Source: Synechococcus sp. MVIR-18-1 (lineage in GTDB: Bacteria; Cyanobacteriota; Cyanobacteriia; PCC-6307; Cyanobiaceae). Taken from it: DNA of 64,000 bases. Numbering within the stretch: position 1 is the first letter of the stretch; each line of letters opens with the position of its first letter. The stretch is taken from assembly GCF_014279835.1 (NCBI RefSeq), contig NZ_CP047942.1:1302001-1366000 (forward strand), given 5' to 3'. The notes beneath the pieces are model-generated. The model worked only from the letters and a program-made list of their open reading frames with translations, had not been told where the DNA came from and did no database searches. Shown piece by piece: positions 52,479-60,164 of the stretch. The position numbers were made by a program, and so were the translations under genes.

Positions 52479-53735
52479 TCACACAGACTGGATGGTATTG
52501 ACGCAATGTCTAGGAGGTGGCGGTAATTGACAACTGCTCAAAAATGCCAAACCGACAAGAACGGAAGACATCAACAAACAAGCCTCCATTCCCCCTACAA
52601 AGAAAATAGCTCCAGACAACAAGGTGCCCGTTAAACGGCCAGCTGCATTCGCCATGTAATAGAAACCAACGTTAAGGCTGACGTTCTCGGAATCGGTGTA
52701 CGACAGAACCATGTAGGAATGAATGGAGGAGTTCATTGCAAACACCACCCCAAAAACAGCCAGTCCTGCAGTGATCGCAATCGACACATCAACTTCTCGC
52801 CATAGGGAAACAGCGATGAGGGCCGGGACCGCAGTTAACAAGGCACTCCAAAACTGCAGGGATGAAACCCCAGGTGGAGTGGTCTTACCCCAAAGACGAC
52901 GTAAAGCAGGGGCGGCCCCCTGGACGAGGCCGTAACCAATCACCCAAAGGCCCAGAAAACCACCGATCTCCCAGAAGCTCCAACCCAAAGAAGCCTCTAG
53001 AAAAACAGGCAGAGCCACCACAAACCAGACATCCCTAGCCCCAAACAAGAAGAAACGAGCCAAGGACAAAACGTTGATCCCCTCAGATTTAGAGAACAGT
53101 GACGAGATCGAAGGCTTGTCCTTCATCTTGCCGAAATCAGCTGGCAAAACCAAAGTTGGCAGAAATACAAATGCCAAACCTGCCGCCATCCAGGCAACTG
53201 CAAGATTGAATCCAAAGGATGTGAGAAGAACCCCTCCCAGAAAAAAACCGACTCCCTTCAGTGCATTTTTAGAGCCAGTAAGAATCGCAACCCATTTAAA
53301 TAGTTGTGATTCACCCGTTTCTGCCTCATCTGCATTCACGGGAACAACCACCTTAATTGCACTTTTGGCGCTCATTTTATTGAGGTCCTTTGCAATGCCA
53401 CTGATTGCCTGAGCCACCATCACATAGCTCACACTCAACAACTTGGGCCAACTAGCAGCCACAGGTATCAACATCAACAACGCAAAGATCTGCAGCAACG
53501 TGCCAACCCAAAGCGTGAGACGTAACCCATAACGAGCACCTATCAAACCACCATAGAGATTGGTCAGGATGCCAAAAAATTCATAAAAGAGAAATAGAAA
53601 CGCAATCTCAAGGGTGGAATAACCAAGTTCATGGAAGTGAAACAACACCAACATGCGCAAGGCACCATCGGTAAGCGTGAACGCCCAGTAATTGGCGGTC
53701 ACGACGCTGTATTGCTGCAGCGAAGAGAGCCTCAT
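52479..53735 (-). CDS. arsJ: Organoarsenical efflux MFS transporter ArsJ
   Basis: A 418-residue MFS transporter that exports 1-arseno-3-phosphoglycerate, made by the partner GAPDH, as established for ArsJ systems. It has about twelve hydrophobic helices and starts MRLSSLQQYSVVTANYW. The ATG at 53735 overlaps the gapdh stop by 4 bases; the longer frame adds residues that lie inside gapdh and is rejected. The identity rests on the strong pairing with GAPDH and on sequence features such as SVVTANYWAFTLTDGALRM. Confidence 0.9.
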   Translation of the reverse strand: MRLSSLQQYSVVTANYWAFTLTDGALRMLVLFHFHELGYSTLEIAFLFLFYEFFGILTNLYGGLIGARYGLRLTLWVGTLLQIFALLMLIPVAASWPKLLSVSYVMVAQAISGIAKDLNKMSAKSAIKVVVPVNADEAETGESQLFKWVAILTGSKNALKGVGFFLGGVLLTSFGFNLAVAWMAAGLAFVFLPTLVLPADFGKMKDKPSISSLFSKSEGINVLSLARFFLFGARDVWFVVALPVFLEASLGWSFWEIGGFLGLWVIGYGLVQGAAPALRRLWGKTTPPGVSSLQFWSALLTAVPALIAVSLWREVDVSIAITAGLAVFGVVFAMNSSIHSYMVLSYTDSENVSLNVGFYYMANAAGRLTGTLLSGAIFFVGGMEACLLMSSVLVGLAFLSSCQLPPPPRHCVNTIQSV

Positions 53736-54754
53736 TCCTCGAAGGAGACCACATGGCATGCCAGATCTGCCATTCGTGAGCTGTACCCCCACTCATTGTC
53801 ATACCAGGCATAAATCTTGACTTGAGTGCCGTTGATAACCATGGTCGACAACGCATCAACAATGGTACTGCGATTATCATTGACATAATCCACTGACACC
53901 AACGGTCGAGTTTCATAGCCAAGAATGCCATGAAGGTCTCCATTGGCAGCAGCCTCAAAGGCTCCATTAACATCCTCAACGCATACTTCCTTCTCAAGCT
54001 CAAACACTGCATCAGTGAGCGATGCATTCAAGAGTGGAATCCTCACCGCATGACCATTCAACTTTCCCTCTAATTCAGGAAAGATAAGACCGATAGCTTT
54101 TGCTGATCCTGTCGTCGTTGGGATCACACTTTGGAGACAGGATCGAGCACGTCGCAAGTCGTTGTGAAACCCATCTACAACAACCTGAGTATTGGTGACA
54201 TCGTGCAATGTAGTAATCGAACCATGCTTAATCCCAAAGCTATTATGAATAACCTGCACAATGGGTGCAAGACAATTGGTTGTACAAGATGCAGCCGTTA
54301 CGACCCTATTCCGACTGGGATCATAGAGATGATGATTAATCCCATAAACGATATTAAGGATTTCGACATCATCAACAGACCCCTTAACTGGACATGCAAC
54401 AAGTATTCTTTTTAGGTTAAGGATATTTAAAAATGATTGAAGCAATTCTGATGATTTGAACTTCCCACTGCACTCAAGCAACATCTCCACGCCAGAGTCA
54501 CTCCAGCCTGCTTTTGTAGGATCAATCTCTGAGCTGAATCGCACCTCCTGGTCGCCAACGAGGAAGCCCGTTGCATGGGGGCGAACCTCATGTTGCCAGC
54601 GTCCATGAACAGAATCGAAGTGAAGCAGATGGGCTGCAGCTGCGGCATCACCAGCGCAATCGTTCACATGAACGATATTAATTCCGGGTCGACCCCATAG
54701 AGCACGAAAAACGAGCCGACCAATCCGGCCAAAACCATTGATGCCAATGCGCAT
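53732..54754 (-). CDS. ArsJ-associated glyceraldehyde-3-phosphate dehydrogenase
   Basis: A 340-residue GAPDH acting in arsenate export: it uses arsenate in place of phosphate to form 1-arseno-3-phosphoglycerate. Rossmann motif INGFGRIGRLVFRAL at the N-terminus; the catalytic cysteine is in TAASCTTNCLAPIV near residue 150. The C-terminus YDNEWGYSSRMADLA is typical. The ATG at 54754 is preferred to a start 12 codons earlier. Operon with arsJ; a Pho-box-like array lies upstream on this strand, which would tie arsenate export to phosphate stress. Confidence 0.9.
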   Translation of the reverse strand: MRIGINGFGRIGRLVFRALWGRPGINIVHVNDCAGDAAAAAHLLHFDSVHGRWQHEVRPHATGFLVGDQEVRFSSEIDPTKAGWSDSGVEMLLECSGKFKSSELLQSFLNILNLKRILVACPVKGSVDDVEILNIVYGINHHLYDPSRNRVVTAASCTTNCLAPIVQVIHNSFGIKHGSITTLHDVTNTQVVVDGFHNDLRRARSCLQSVIPTTTGSAKAIGLIFPELEGKLNGHAVRIPLLNASLTDAVFELEKEVCVEDVNGAFEAAANGDLHGILGYETRPLVSVDYVNDNRSTIVDALSTMVINGTQVKIYAWYDNEWGYSSRMADLACHVVSFEE

Positions 54755-54804
54755 CGAAGTTGAGCAAGAGATAACACCACAAATACTCAACAGTTGGAGG
54801 CGCT

Positions 54805-54845
54805 GTGTTTAGAAAGGGTTAAAGCATTCGACAGGATAGGTAAAG
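54805..54845 (-). promoter_or_regulatory. Candidate Pho box array upstream of gapdh-arsJ
   Basis: Read on the minus strand at 11-bp phase: CTTTACCT (seven of eight to CTTAACCT), CTGTCGAA (poor), TTTAACCC (six of eight), CTAAACAC (five of eight). It is 51 bases upstream of the gapdh ATG. Confidence 0.5.
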
Positions 54846-54988
54846 ATATCCAGCACTTCACGTCGAGATGGCAAAAAGCGAGACATCAGCGCTGAAGACA
54901 AAAATTCTTAAACAAACCATTACCAGCTCTTTGCTCAGTGCTGAATCAGGCTCCATAGGGTTACCGCATACCACTCGTATATCGAGAA

Positions 54989-55636
54989 ATGGTTTGCACG
55001 CCTAGCAGCTCCAGCGGATTCCTCGGAGATCTAGAAAACAGTTATCGACGTCGCTCCATTCATTTTGATTCAGGAGTGAAGGTACCCTTACTCCCAGATC
55101 ACATTTGGATCGTTGTACGAGGCATTGTGAAATTAAGTTGCCTCAACGAGCAAGGTGATGATGTTTTGCTTGCAATTGCAGGACCCAATGAGCCCTTTGG
55201 AGAGCCATTAACGCATTTGGACCTGTTCGAGGCCACAACTCTTGATCACTGCGACTTGCTGGGTTTGTCCATTCAAGATGTGAATACTACGCCTCATCTG
55301 AGCAACAATTTGATGAAGGCAATGATGCATAGAACCCGTCAGTCGGAAGCTCTGATCGCCCTATTGGGCCTGCGTGGTGTTGAAAATCGTGTAAAAAGCT
55401 TTTTAGAGCTGATGGCAGAAGATTATGGTCAACCTTGCGATCAAGGCCTCAAACTAAATTTACGCCTAACCCATCAAGAAATCGCTAGTGCTGTAAGCAC
55501 AACCCGAGTCACAATCACAAAGGTACTAGGACAACTCAAAGAGAGTGGTTGGCTTCAATATGACAGCAAACAAAAGATCATCGTAAGCCACCTTCCGAGT
55601 AGAAATACAAGCGAAAACAAAAAGATCTTGGCTTAA
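54989..55636 (+). CDS. ptrA: PtrA-like Crp/Fnr regulator
   Basis: A 215-residue Crp/Fnr protein with a beta-roll N-terminus (VKLSCLNEQGDDVLLAIAGP) and a winged helix (LTHQEIASAVSTTRVTITK). Its place beside pstS, gapdh-arsJ and a PhoB-family regulator matches the PtrA regulator of phosphate stress described in marine Synechococcus; the name is inferred from context and overall similarity. It is divergent from gapdh, and convergent with the PhoB-like gene. Confidence 0.75.
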   Translation: MVCTPSSSSGFLGDLENSYRRRSIHFDSGVKVPLLPDHIWIVVRGIVKLSCLNEQGDDVLLAIAGPNEPFGEPLTHLDLFEATTLDHCDLLGLSIQDVNTTPHLSNNLMKAMMHRTRQSEALIALLGLRGVENRVKSFLELMAEDYGQPCDQGLKLNLRLTHQEIASAVSTTRVTITKVLGQLKESGWLQYDSKQKIIVSHLPSRNTSENKKILA

Positions 55637-55714
55637 ACGAAGTCCTGAACGTAGATACGGAGCAAATATATAACCATGAAGATCACTATCAATTGCGTTT
55701 AATACAGGAAACTA

Positions 55715-56428
55715 TCAACAGAATCGGTAGCCAAAACCGCGTACAGTGAATATTTTTGTTGGACTAGATGGATTGACTTCAATTTTTTCACGTAACCAAC
55801 GAATATGAACATCAACAGTTTTTTTGTCGCCGATATAGTCGACTCCCCATATCTGATCTAGCAACTCGTCTCTGCTCCAGACTCTCTTAGGATGTTGCAT
55901 AAATAGTTCAAGGAGTTTAAACTCCTTAGGCGATAATTTAATATCAAAGCCATCACGAGAAGCTCTACATTCATCAGAAAATAGCTTCAAATCGCAACAC
56001 TCAAATTTTTCAAAAACAGGTGCCGCTCCACTTAATGGGTGACGCCGCAGTAGGGCTCTACAACGAGCCAAAAACTCTCGACTCCCAAATGGCTTCACTA
56101 AGTAGTCATCGGCACCAACTTCAAGGCCCATGACACGATCAGCTTCTGTATCCAAATGACTAATCATTAAAACAAGAGATTGATTATTTTGCATTCTGAG
56201 TTTTCTGCAAAGATCAAAGCCACTAACCCCAGGAAGCTTTCGATCAAGAACAATCAATTCAAACTCTTCATCCTGTAGCAGCTCCCATGCAAGTAGTCCA
56301 TTGTCCAGAGCTTTAACGTCAAAGCCTTCTTCCGAAAGAACGCCACAGATGAGATCACGGGTGTCTGCATCGTGATCCACAATCAACAGACGGGCTGCAT
56401 GGGAGATATCAAAAAAATCTGTTGTCAT
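55715..56428 (-). CDS. PhoB/OmpR-family response regulator
   Basis: A 237-residue two-domain regulator. Receiver domain 1-125 with phospho-acceptor D62 in LIVLDRKLPG and K112 in DDYLVKPFG. OmpR-type winged helix from about 140 (LSPKEFKLLELFMQHPKRVWSRDELLDQ; DKKTVDVHIRWLREKIE). In the acidic pocket the expected Asp next to D18 is His (IVDHDAD), so one usual magnesium ligand is replaced. No histidine kinase is adjacent. It is probably PhoB by context. Confidence 0.82.
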   Translation of the reverse strand: MTTDFFDISHAARLLIVDHDADTRDLICGVLSEEGFDVKALDNGLLAWELLQDEEFELIVLDRKLPGVSGFDLCRKLRMQNNQSLVLMISHLDTEADRVMGLEVGADDYLVKPFGSREFLARCRALLRRHPLSGAAPVFEKFECCDLKLFSDECRASRDGFDIKLSPKEFKLLELFMQHPKRVWSRDELLDQIWGVDYIGDKKTVDVHIRWLREKIEVNPSSPTKIFTVRGFGYRFC

Positions 56429-56691
56429 GCAGGTTTGAACACCTTAAAAAATCTTTTAGGGATGACCCCATTTACTGTAGCCAAAGAGCTATTCCTTTGC
56501 AGGTCTGTGTCCATCCATCTAGAAATAGATGGGCATCAAGCAGGAGTGAGCAAGTGAACAACAGTCGATCAAAAAATGTTGATACAACACGCCCAAATGT
56601 GCGGATGGATATCAAAATACTAACAGACAATGACACTTATCATCAACATTGCGCATCAACAACAAAGACTGAATTGTATGGCAATAAAAAA

Positions 56692-56713
56692 GCCCTTAGC
56701 AAATACTAAGGGC
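56692..56713 (-). terminator. Intrinsic terminator after the second SOM
   Basis: GCCCTTAG and CTAAGGGC form an 8-bp stem with a 6-base loop. On the minus strand it is followed by a run of T, so it ends the SOM transcript. Confidence 0.85.
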
Positions 56714-56755
56714 CGTAAAATCAACAAGCTAACCTTAATTAGCATCAACCAAACT

Positions 56756-58438
56756 TTAGAATTTAAAGGTTGTTTGAACCAATCCTCCGAAAACATTAAA
56801 CTGGCCATCATAGCCGCTTCCATTCTTTACGAAAGCTTGCGTGTCTTGTCCTTCAGGACGAGACAGATAGAACAGTGCTGGGGTAATAGCAATGTTATCC
56901 GTCACCTGGAAGTTGTAATACAACTCGAAGACATAGTTGCCATCGTAGGGAGTATCACCGCCCTTGAGAGCCGTCGCAAACGTAGGTTGACCAACAGCGA
57001 AGCCAAGATCATTGCCTTTCAAGAAGACATCATCCCACTTAAGACCAGCCATCCAGCTCTGAGTTGTCAGCGCAGTTCCGTCAGCCTTGTCGTTAGAACT
57101 CACAGTATTCAAACCCCAACCAAGAGAGATGGAGGGGATGAAACCAGGATCTTCAGGAGCCCAGTAAGCATTGATTGCATAACTGTTGGTGCTACTTGAA
57201 CGACGTGCGTCCTTAACACCCTTGCTATTTGTATATTCGCAATCGTTGTTCCAGTCATCGGACTTAGCGAAGCTAGTTCCACGACGGAAGCCATTACCGC
57301 TGTCGCACTGTCCATAGCGGTAACCAAGTGCTACACCCCAACGAGGACCCGCATAACCCAGCTGAGCCATCAAGCTGGCTTCAGAGTTGGAGGTCATAAA
57401 ACCGCCCTTATTGGGATCAGAAATATTTCCGTTCTTATCATCGGCAACATAGTTAACCGAGAAACTGAAGTTGTTGTCTCCCTTATCAACTTTTTGCTGC
57501 CAATAAGCACCAATCAACTGACCTGTTTCTTTATTATAAACGCCACTGGTTCCCATCAATGCCGTCCAATCAAGGATTTTGGCACCACCTTTATTGTACT
57601 TAGAAGGCCATAGAGCAATGGATTCAGTATTACGAGCAACAGCGCCAGCAATGAATGTGAACTGATCACCTACAGGGAATTTGTAGTACAGACGATCAAC
57701 AATCACATTATTGCTTACATTGCTGTCAACAGCACCAGAGTCGGTCGCGACGTCGAGCGCAGCAAGGTTCACGCCTGAACCAGCAAAAGCATTTTTGCCT
57801 TTTTTAAAGTTGCCCGCACGCAAACGAGCAAGCAATTTGTCTTTACCAGTAAAGCTTGTATTAAAAACTAACCGTTGATCATAGTTAAAAGATGTAGCTC
57901 CGAAATTGCTGTTGTAAGCATCAGCGCCAGCCTTGCTACCTCCAGCATTCGTTGCACCGATTACAAAGGTGCTCTTGCCCTTGAGTTTGGTGGTGGTGGA
58001 GAACTGAGTGGCTTCCAGTTCGCCAACGCGGGCTTCAAGCCCGTCAACACGGCCCTTGAGGATGGCGAGTTCCTTTTCGAACTCTTTCATCAGGCGCTTC
58101 AGCTCGTCGGTCACTTCAGTGACGCGGTCGAGGCAAGCGTTCAACAGAGCAGCCGCTTCAAAGCGGGTCATGGCCCTGTTACCGCGGTAGGTGCCGTTGG
58201 GGTAACCGGCAACACAGCCGTAGCGCTCGATCAGGTTGCTAAGTGCCTGATAAGCCCAGTCGGTTGGGTAGACGTCTGAAAACTGAGTGATGCTGGTGAC
58301 TTGCTCGCGGCTGCTCGATGCAGAGGTAGCGGCGTAGTCAGAAACACCGTTGATGTTCAGCTCAGTGGCATTAGCAGCCACAGGTGCCAAAAGGCCCAAG
58401 GCAGCTGGGGCCACCAGCAGTTGATGGAAAAGTTTCAT
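56756..58438 (-). CDS. som: SLH-OprB outer-membrane porin (SOM), second copy
   Basis: A 560-residue porin with the same layout as the copy at 35386: leader to VAANA-TE, SLH domain about 50-110, coiled coil, then OprB barrel ending in LVQTTFKF. It differs by a six-residue insert (SASSSR) after the leader and by a largely different barrel. The ATG at 58438 is preceded by GTGTGAGGA as ribosome site. Next to phoB and pstS, it may be a phosphate-stress porin, but that is inference. Confidence 0.93.
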   Translation of the reverse strand: MKLFHQLLVAPAALGLLAPVAANATELNINGVSDYAATSASSSREQVTSITQFSDVYPTDWAYQALSNLIERYGCVAGYPNGTYRGNRAMTRFEAAALLNACLDRVTEVTDELKRLMKEFEKELAILKGRVDGLEARVGELEATQFSTTTKLKGKSTFVIGATNAGGSKAGADAYNSNFGATSFNYDQRLVFNTSFTGKDKLLARLRAGNFKKGKNAFAGSGVNLAALDVATDSGAVDSNVSNNVIVDRLYYKFPVGDQFTFIAGAVARNTESIALWPSKYNKGGAKILDWTALMGTSGVYNKETGQLIGAYWQQKVDKGDNNFSFSVNYVADDKNGNISDPNKGGFMTSNSEASLMAQLGYAGPRWGVALGYRYGQCDSGNGFRRGTSFAKSDDWNNDCEYTNSKGVKDARRSSSTNSYAINAYWAPEDPGFIPSISLGWGLNTVSSNDKADGTALTTQSWMAGLKWDDVFLKGNDLGFAVGQPTFATALKGGDTPYDGNYVFELYYNFQVTDNIAITPALFYLSRPEGQDTQAFVKNGSGYDGQFNVFGGLVQTTFKF

Positions 58439-58822
58439 TTTCGGTCCTCACACCAAAAATTAATGAGGGAATTAACCCGCAATCAAATTATTCGACCAGC
58501 AAATAATACTCTGTATGCTCGACGCCAATAGGATGTATTCCAAACTACAATTACCCCCAATTAGCCCTCTTCATTAATCTTTTACCACCGGTTAACTTCT
58601 TCTTAACAAAACCCTTTTAATCTTTTATCTTATCAGCTTTAAAAAGAAATTTTAGAGTCAAAGATCCTTTGTTCAAAAAGGATAGAAATGGCTCCGATGA
58701 TCTCCGTGTCCATCTAGGCCCTGTTGTTGAGTGCGTTGCTGAACGCTCTCAGCTGTCATTGAGCAGTCCAATACGTACTATCCATTAAGACGTCTGCCAG
58801 CCCTGAGTAGCTCGATTCGTCC
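58439..58822. other. AT-rich SOM upstream region
   Basis: About 380 bases. It holds the SOM leader and paired TTAAC motifs 11 bases apart around 58591-58607, a weak Pho-box-like signal. No gene is visible. Confidence 0.45.
58445..58453 (-). promoter_or_regulatory. Second SOM leader with Yfr1-complementary site
   Basis: GTGTGAGGA (complement of TCCTCACAC) lies at the ribosome site of the second SOM gene, identical to the first copy and complementary to the Yfr1 core. Confidence 0.6.
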
Positions 58823-59050
58823 TTAACTCTCCTTCTCAGATCCTGCGGGACATAAACGATCAATCGGAATTAAAAATGTGCCTCGCCGAAAGCGGACAGC
58901 GGCAATTTCGAGGGGATGGAGAGCAACCACAGACCCTGATTCATCACTGCCAACGAGATCGGAAGGCCGAAGCATTGGCATGGGATCTGCCGTTTTGAGA
59001 TAGGGCATCGGGCTGATCAGTTGGACTTGGTCACCAATAGAAACGGTCAT
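58823..59050 (-). CDS. DUF3148 / SipA-like small protein
   Basis: A 75-residue SH3-like protein. SIGDQVQLISPMPYLKTADPMPMLRPSDLV is the typical DUF3148 opening. SipA in other cyanobacteria interacts with the histidine kinase NblS in high-light signalling; that role here is inferred from the family. Stand-alone, divergent from bioY. Confidence 0.82.
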   Translation of the reverse strand: MTVSIGDQVQLISPMPYLKTADPMPMLRPSDLVGSDESGSVVALHPLEIAAVRFRRGTFLIPIDRLCPAGSEKES

Positions 59051-59106
59051 GACACCTGGGCAATCACCCTCTCCTACAGCAGGATGGGGTCAGCTGTTAT
59101 TTGCCC

Positions 59107-59679
59107 GTGCGGGCTCTTGCCACTTGGAGCGGTGCGATCGCGGGAGTGCTCCTGATCCTTGTTGGAAGTTTGATCCCGGCCGCCGTCCTGGTGCCGGTTG
59201 CAGAACTTCCCCCCCGATTGCTGAGTTTGCCCAGCACCTGGCAAGTGCCGGCACTGTTGTTATGCGCTCTTGTCTGCGGCCCACGATCAGGCGTAATAGC
59301 AGCGGTTGCATACATCACCGTGGGGCTGGTTGATCTTCCCGTCTTTCATGACGGTGGAGGTCTTGGCTATGTCCTCACTCCCGCCTTTGGTTATCTCGCA
59401 GGCTTTGTGCCGGCTGCCTGGCTCACCGGACGGCTTGCGCATCAAGAAGGAATGAACGACTTAGCGCGTCTCACGTTGGCGGGTCTTGCCGGAGTGGTCA
59501 CGATTCAGCTATGCGGAATTCTTAATTTGCTTCTCGGTGCAGGTGTGAATCGTTGGAGTGAATCACTCCCTGATCTGTTATTCAGTTACAGCTTGGGTCC
59601 CTTGCTGGCCCAACTGGCTCTTTGCGTCGCAATCGCCTTGATTGCACTTCCGATTCGTCGTCTGCTCTGGATCGAATGA
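59107..59679 (+). CDS. bioY: BioY-type biotin transporter
   Basis: About 190 residues with six hydrophobic segments and the BioY-type glycine-rich loops (GPRSGVIAAVAYITVGLVDLPVF; GLGYVLTPAFGYLAGFV). BioY is the substrate-binding membrane unit of an ECF biotin transporter; here it may act with shared ECF ATPases or alone. GTG at 59107 or TTG at 59101 could be the start. Its stop overlaps the lspA ATG by 4 bases. Confidence 0.85.
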   Translation: MRALATWSGAIAGVLLILVGSLIPAAVLVPVAELPPRLLSLPSTWQVPALLLCALVCGPRSGVIAAVAYITVGLVDLPVFHDGGGLGYVLTPAFGYLAGFVPAAWLTGRLAHQEGMNDLARLTLAGLAGVVTIQLCGILNLLLGAGVNRWSESLPDLLFSYSLGPLLAQLALCVAIALIALPIRRLLWIE

Positions 59680-60164
59680 TCAGCCGCAGCAACCGAGTGA
59701 TCCGGCGTCGCACAGTTGTCTTCATCAGCCTATTGATCCTGCTGCTGGATCAAGCATCCAAAATTTGGGCTCGATCCCATCTGCTTCCAAATCTGTCGCA
59801 ACCGTTCCTGCCGGGGTTACTGCAGTTGCGGCTCGTGCGCAACACCGGCGCCGCCTTCAGCATGCTGAGTGATTCCACGGCCTTACTCGGACTGCTCAGC
59901 CTGCTCGTTTCGCTGGGTTTGCTGGCCTGGATCTGGCGATCCAAGCGACTCGATCTCTGGTTAGGTCTGGCCCTGGCCTGCCTGCTGGGAGGAACGCTTG
60001 GCAATGGCATCGACCGCTGGCAATTGGGATATGTCACCGACTTCATCGAGCTGGTGCCCTTCCGTTTTCCCATCTTCAATGGCGCGGACATCGCCATCAA
60101 CCTCGCCGTCCTCTGCTTCGCCATCGACGCTCTCTCCCAACGCCATGGACAAGCGAAATCCTGA
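59676..60164 (+). CDS. lspA: Signal peptidase II LspA
   Basis: A 162-residue lipoprotein signal peptidase with four helices. The catalytic aspartates lie in NGIDRWQLGYVTDF and FPIFNGADIAINLAV. The ATG at 59676 is coupled to the bioY stop; the longer frame to 59622 overlaps bioY and is rejected. It processes lipoproteins such as the PstS at 51263. The 3' end overlaps the PBP gene. Confidence 0.93.
   Translation: MISRSNRVIRRRTVVFISLLILLLDQASKIWARSHLLPNLSQPFLPGLLQLRLVRNTGAAFSMLSDSTALLGLLSLLVSLGLLAWIWRSKRLDLWLGLALACLLGGTLGNGIDRWQLGYVTDFIELVPFRFPIFNGADIAINLAVLCFAIDALSQRHGQAKS

Noticed and set aside
58589-58607. TTAAC pairs 11 bases apart as a Pho box for the second SOM
   Set aside because: Only two units, orientation ambiguous because GTTAAC is palindromic, and the region is AT-rich.
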